A stretch of DNA of 64,000 bases. Origin: JBCCCJ01 sp039029315. GTDB taxonomy: Bacteria; Bacteroidota; Bacteroidia; J057. The notes below the pieces were generated by a model. It was given only the letters and a program-made list of their open reading frames with translations. It was not told the origin of the DNA and did not search any database. Positions 62,710-64,000 of the stretch are shown here, in pieces. The first letter of the stretch is position 1. Every line of letters begins with the position of its first letter. The position numbers and the translations under genes were made by a program. Location: positions 1 to 64,000 of the forward strand of contig JBCCGK010000006.1 in the NCBI GenBank assembly GCA_039029315.1. The letters run 5' to 3'.

Positions 62710-63708
62710 ATGCTTATCATTTCGTCCTATACCGTCGCTATTGTCCTGTTGGTCATCTCCATGTTGTGCTGGGGATCATGGGCCAACACCCAAAAATTAG
62801 CTTCTAAAAGCTGGAGTTTTCAATTATTCTATTGGGACTATGCCCTTGGACTTGTTCTTCTCTCACTCTTGTTTGGCCTGACATTGGGCAGCATGGGAGA
62901 AGAAGGAAGAAGTTTCCTCCCGGATTTACAGCAAGCGGATTCCGGAGCGATGCTCTCCGCATTTATGGGGGGCGTTATTTTTAACATCGCCAACCTTCTG
63001 GTAGTGGCAGCCATCGATCTTGCAGGCATGGCCATCGCATTTCCCATCGCCATCGGACTTGCTCTGGTCCTGGGGGTAATCATCAACTATCTGGGAGAAG
63101 CAAAAGGAGATCCTCTGTTGCTCTTTGCAGGAGTGGCTCTCATCACCCTGGCCATTGTCCTCAATGCGCTGGCTTATCGCAAAAAGACAAAAGGCGAAAC
63201 AGCAGTTTCCAACAAAGGCATCCTCATTTCCATTGTCGGAGGGATAATTATGAGTTTCTTCTACCGCTTTGTTGCCGATTCTCTTGTCAGTGACTTTGCC
63301 AATCCAGAAATGGGCAAATTAAGTCCATATTCTGCGGTGTTCATTTTCTCAATAGGGGTGCTGTTGTCTAATTTTCTGTGGAACAGCATATTTATGTACA
63401 GACCAGTCACGGGGAATGCTGTTACCTACAAAGACTACCTTCGGCAAGGCAACCTTCGTCTTCACAGCATCGGAATATTGGGGGGAGCGATCTGGTGCAT
63501 GGGCATGTTTTTGAGCATTTTATCTTCGGATATTGCCGGCCCAGCCATCTCTTATGGTCTGTCTCAGGGAGCAACACTGGTTGCTGCCTTATGGGGCGTC
63601 TTCATTTGGAAAGAATTCAAAGATGCACCTGCTGGAACCAATCCATTGATTACAGCGATGTTTGCTTCCTTTGTCATAGGATTGGCCCTTATCATCATTG
63701 CACGATAA
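62710..63708 (+). CDS. GRP/RhaT-type sugar transporter (DMT superfamily)
   Basis: Ten hydrophobic segments are evident over 332 residues. The first reads VLLVISMLCWGSWANTQKLA, with the WGSW signature of glucose/ribose and rhamnose uptake proteins. A GVIFNIANLLVVAAIDLAGMAIAFPIAIGLALVLG block matches helices 3-4 of that group. The ribokinase gene starts 11 bp downstream, so ribose or a related pentose is the probable substrate, which is inference from context. Confidence 0.85.
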   Translation: MLIISSYTVAIVLLVISMLCWGSWANTQKLASKSWSFQLFYWDYALGLVLLSLLFGLTLGSMGEEGRSFLPDLQQADSGAMLSAFMGGVIFNIANLLVVAAIDLAGMAIAFPIAIGLALVLGVIINYLGEAKGDPLLLFAGVALITLAIVLNALAYRKKTKGETAVSNKGILISIVGGIIMSFFYRFVADSLVSDFANPEMGKLSPYSAVFIFSIGVLLSNFLWNSIFMYRPVTGNAVTYKDYLRQGNLRLHSIGILGGAIWCMGMFLSILSSDIAGPAISYGLSQGATLVAALWGVFIWKEFKDAPAGTNPLITAMFASFVIGLALIIIAR

Positions 63709-63719
63709 TTATTCTCATC

Positions 63720-64000
63720 ATGTCAGATTCTATTGTTGTCATCGGCAGTTCCAATGTCGATTTGATTATGCAGCTCCCCCGCCTTCCACGACCAGGGGAA
63801 ACCATTAGCGGAGGAGTGTTTACCCAAACTTATGGCGGCAAAGGAGCCAATCAGGCAGTGGGGGCAGCACGGTCAGGGGGACAGGTAACCTTTGTCAGTT
63901 GCCTTGGGGCAGATGGGTTTGCGCCGGATTTTATCCAGAATTTTCAGCAAGATTCTATTCGTACTGAGTATGTCTTTCAGATCCCGGAAGCTGCTACCGG
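63720..64000 (+). CDS. rbsK: Ribokinase (partial, runs off the window)
   Basis: The first 93 residues are present. They show the PfkB/ribokinase N-terminus: VVIGSSNVDLIM, LPRPGETI and the substrate motif TYGGKGANQAVGAARSGG, followed by FVSCLGADGF. The gene starts 11 bp after the transporter stop and continues past 64000. It phosphorylates ribose for entry to the pentose-phosphate pathway. Confidence 0.93.
   Translation, partial: MSDSIVVIGSSNVDLIMQLPRLPRPGETISGGVFTQTYGGKGANQAVGAARSGGQVTFVSCLGADGFAPDFIQNFQQDSIRTEYVFQIPEAAT

Noticed and set aside
1..64000. CRISPR arrays, tRNA or rRNA genes and transposase genes
   Set aside because: I looked for regularly spaced repeats, cloverleaf-like segments with CCA ends and transposase motifs and found none that stand up.

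Overview
The window looks like chromosome of a marine or environmental member of the Bacteroidota, most likely the Saprospiria/Lewinella-Haliscomenobacter side. This rests on type IX secretion (Por) C-terminal sorting domains on several exported repeat proteins, a DUF5916 outer-membrane protein, an AraC-fused hybrid sensor kinase, sulfatases, a PSD1/DUF1501 pair, weak Shine-Dalgarno sequences, and an extracellular-contractile-injection-system (eCIS) core domain of a type common in that group. The assignment is inference; there is no rRNA or marker gene here. I saw no tRNA, rRNA, CRISPR array, transposase gene or prophage.

Layout. 1-11.8 kb: repeat-rich edge, FG-GAP-type secreted proteins, a Tat-exported aminotransferase, SMI1/KNR4, two tandem Uma2 nucleases, a 2-oxoglutarate oxygenase, a metallophosphoesterase with variant metal motifs and a DUF5685 protein with a 22-cysteine tail. 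11.8-22.4 kb: sulfatase, a five-gene minus-strand operon of an ECF sigma factor with two SRPBCC paralogues and two small membrane proteins, a serine hydrolase, an outer-membrane protein, a fumarylacetoacetase-like enzyme and an LRR-like secreted protein. 22.4-30.2 kb: divergent LysR/urocanase pair, a DUF1016 nuclease gene broken by a small mobile element, PhyH oxygenase, second sulfatase, DUF5916 protein. 30.2-41.1 kb: accessory region with a methyltransferase, an eCIS-core protein carrying a CheD-like deamidase domain, a degenerate thioredoxin-fold protein, many repeats, a hybrid sensor kinase, a Crp-type regulator and an SDR. 41.2-51.9 kb: one eight-gene minus-strand operon for glycan or sugar use (two polysaccharide deacetylase domains, a GH9 domain, cytochrome-type dehydrogenase, TIM-barrel epimerase, SDR, ROK kinase, MFS transporter, SIS isomerase). 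52.1-53.5 kb: a second probable eCIS cargo protein with a DUF2272-like domain. 53.9-59.1 kb: PSD1/cytochrome protein, DUF1501 protein and an orphan TonB plug lipoprotein. 59.1-61.5 kb: TetR, epimerase and MBL-fold operon. 61.9 kb to the end: gluconokinase, GRP-type sugar transporter and the start of ribokinase, a sugar-use cluster continuing off the edge.

The most interesting material is (i) the eCIS-core protein at 31752-33113, whose C-terminus fits the CheD/CNF1 glutamine-deamidase pattern, and its possible companion at 52099-53496; (ii) a roughly 161-bp MITE (four full copies) with a covarying internal hairpin, one copy of which interrupts a DUF1016 gene so precisely that removing it with one TTA restores the reading frame; and (iii) a hairpin repeat in which a 10-nt loop is conserved while the self-complementary arms change completely between copies. 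Family names come from recognising motifs by eye; no database search was run.
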